DNA of 64,000 nt from Betaproteobacteria bacterium (GTDB lineage: Bacteria; Pseudomonadota; Gammaproteobacteria; Burkholderiales; Burkholderiaceae_C): the NCBI GenBank assembly GCA_025356445.1, contig JANXSZ010000025.1, positions 28,210 through 92,209 of the forward strand, given 5' to 3'. The notes below the pieces were generated by a model, which was not told the DNA's origin, ran no database searches, and worked only from the letters and a program-made list of their open reading frames with translations. A program made the position numbers and the translations under genes. Shown here piece after piece: positions 64,000-64,000 of this stretch (position 1 is its first letter; every line of letters starts with the position of its first letter).

Positions 64000-64000
64000 G

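Larger units (their letters stand above)
60058..64000. mobile_element. One end of an integrative element inserted in a tRNA(CAU) gene
   Basis: The element begins at the tRNA remnant (att core 60058-60078), is followed 350 bases later by a tyrosine integrase pointing inward, then by a complete intron-containing tRNA(CAU), an ankyrin protein and an ArdC-like protein. The other end is beyond the window. The alternative that only the 1.9 kb between the two tRNA sequences is mobile is less likely, because the acceptor stems do not match. Confidence 0.6.

Noticed and set aside
1..64000. CRISPR arrays, insertion sequences and rRNA genes
   Set aside because: I looked for regular repeat-spacer patterns, transposase genes and rRNA sequence and saw none.

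Overview
The window looks like a chromosome segment of a Burkholderiales bacterium, most probably Comamonadaceae (Rhodoferax/Polaromonas/Curvibacter-like). The reasons are the block gyrA-DUF2059-serC-pheA-tyrA-aroA/cmk fusion-rpsA-ihfB-lapA-lapB-rfaE1-hldD, a Bug-family binding protein, the style of the OmpA-like protein, and many short GCTAT/ATAGC repeats lying inside genes. The genus is an inference; no rRNA is present to confirm it.

Layout. 1-10.5 kb: end of a BPSS1780-type membrane protein, FecR-like, TPR and UvrD helicase genes, a Bug/M20-peptidase pair with a divergent LysR regulator, GMP reductase and an alpha/beta hydrolase. 10.6-26 kb: housekeeping core (OmpA, GyrA, serine and aromatic amino-acid synthesis, S1, IHF-beta, LapAB, heptose synthesis). 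26-33.7 kb: DedA, MutL, Bcr/CflA efflux, MiaA, a CmpX-like channel and an orphan LolD-like ATPase. 33.7-38.6 kb: a three-gene signalling operon (periplasmic binding lipoprotein, histidine kinase, receiver-GGDEF-EAL protein).

38.7-55.7 kb is the most distinctive metabolic region. A leftward run of eleven genes encodes a 6-hydroxynicotinate reductase homologue, a UPF0280 protein, two DUF1185 ('amino acid synthesis') proteins, a branched-chain-amino-acid-type ABC transporter with a fused LivHM permease and two binding proteins, and a two-subunit NicAB-like molybdenum hydroxylase whose large subunit carries three haem-c motifs. Divergently, ferredoxin-NADP reductase, a TetR regulator and an enamidase homologue are encoded. 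Together they suggest nicotinate (or a related N-heterocycle) being imported, hydroxylated with electrons going to a cytochrome, then ring-reduced and hydrolytically opened, a chemistry best known from fermentative Eubacterium barkeri.

55.7-59.8 kb: an HDOD protein, an AIM24-family protein, QueC and a fatty-acid desaturase. From about 60.06 kb to the end lies one end of an integrative element: a displaced 3' half of a tRNA(CAU) gene, a tyrosine integrase, then a different, complete tRNA(CAU) gene split in its anticodon loop by a 203-nt group I intron closely resembling the Azoarcus tRNA-Ile(CAU) intron, then an ankyrin protein and part of an ArdC-like protein. The intron splits exactly the sequence shared with the attachment site, which suggests that the element brings its own integrase-resistant replacement tRNA.
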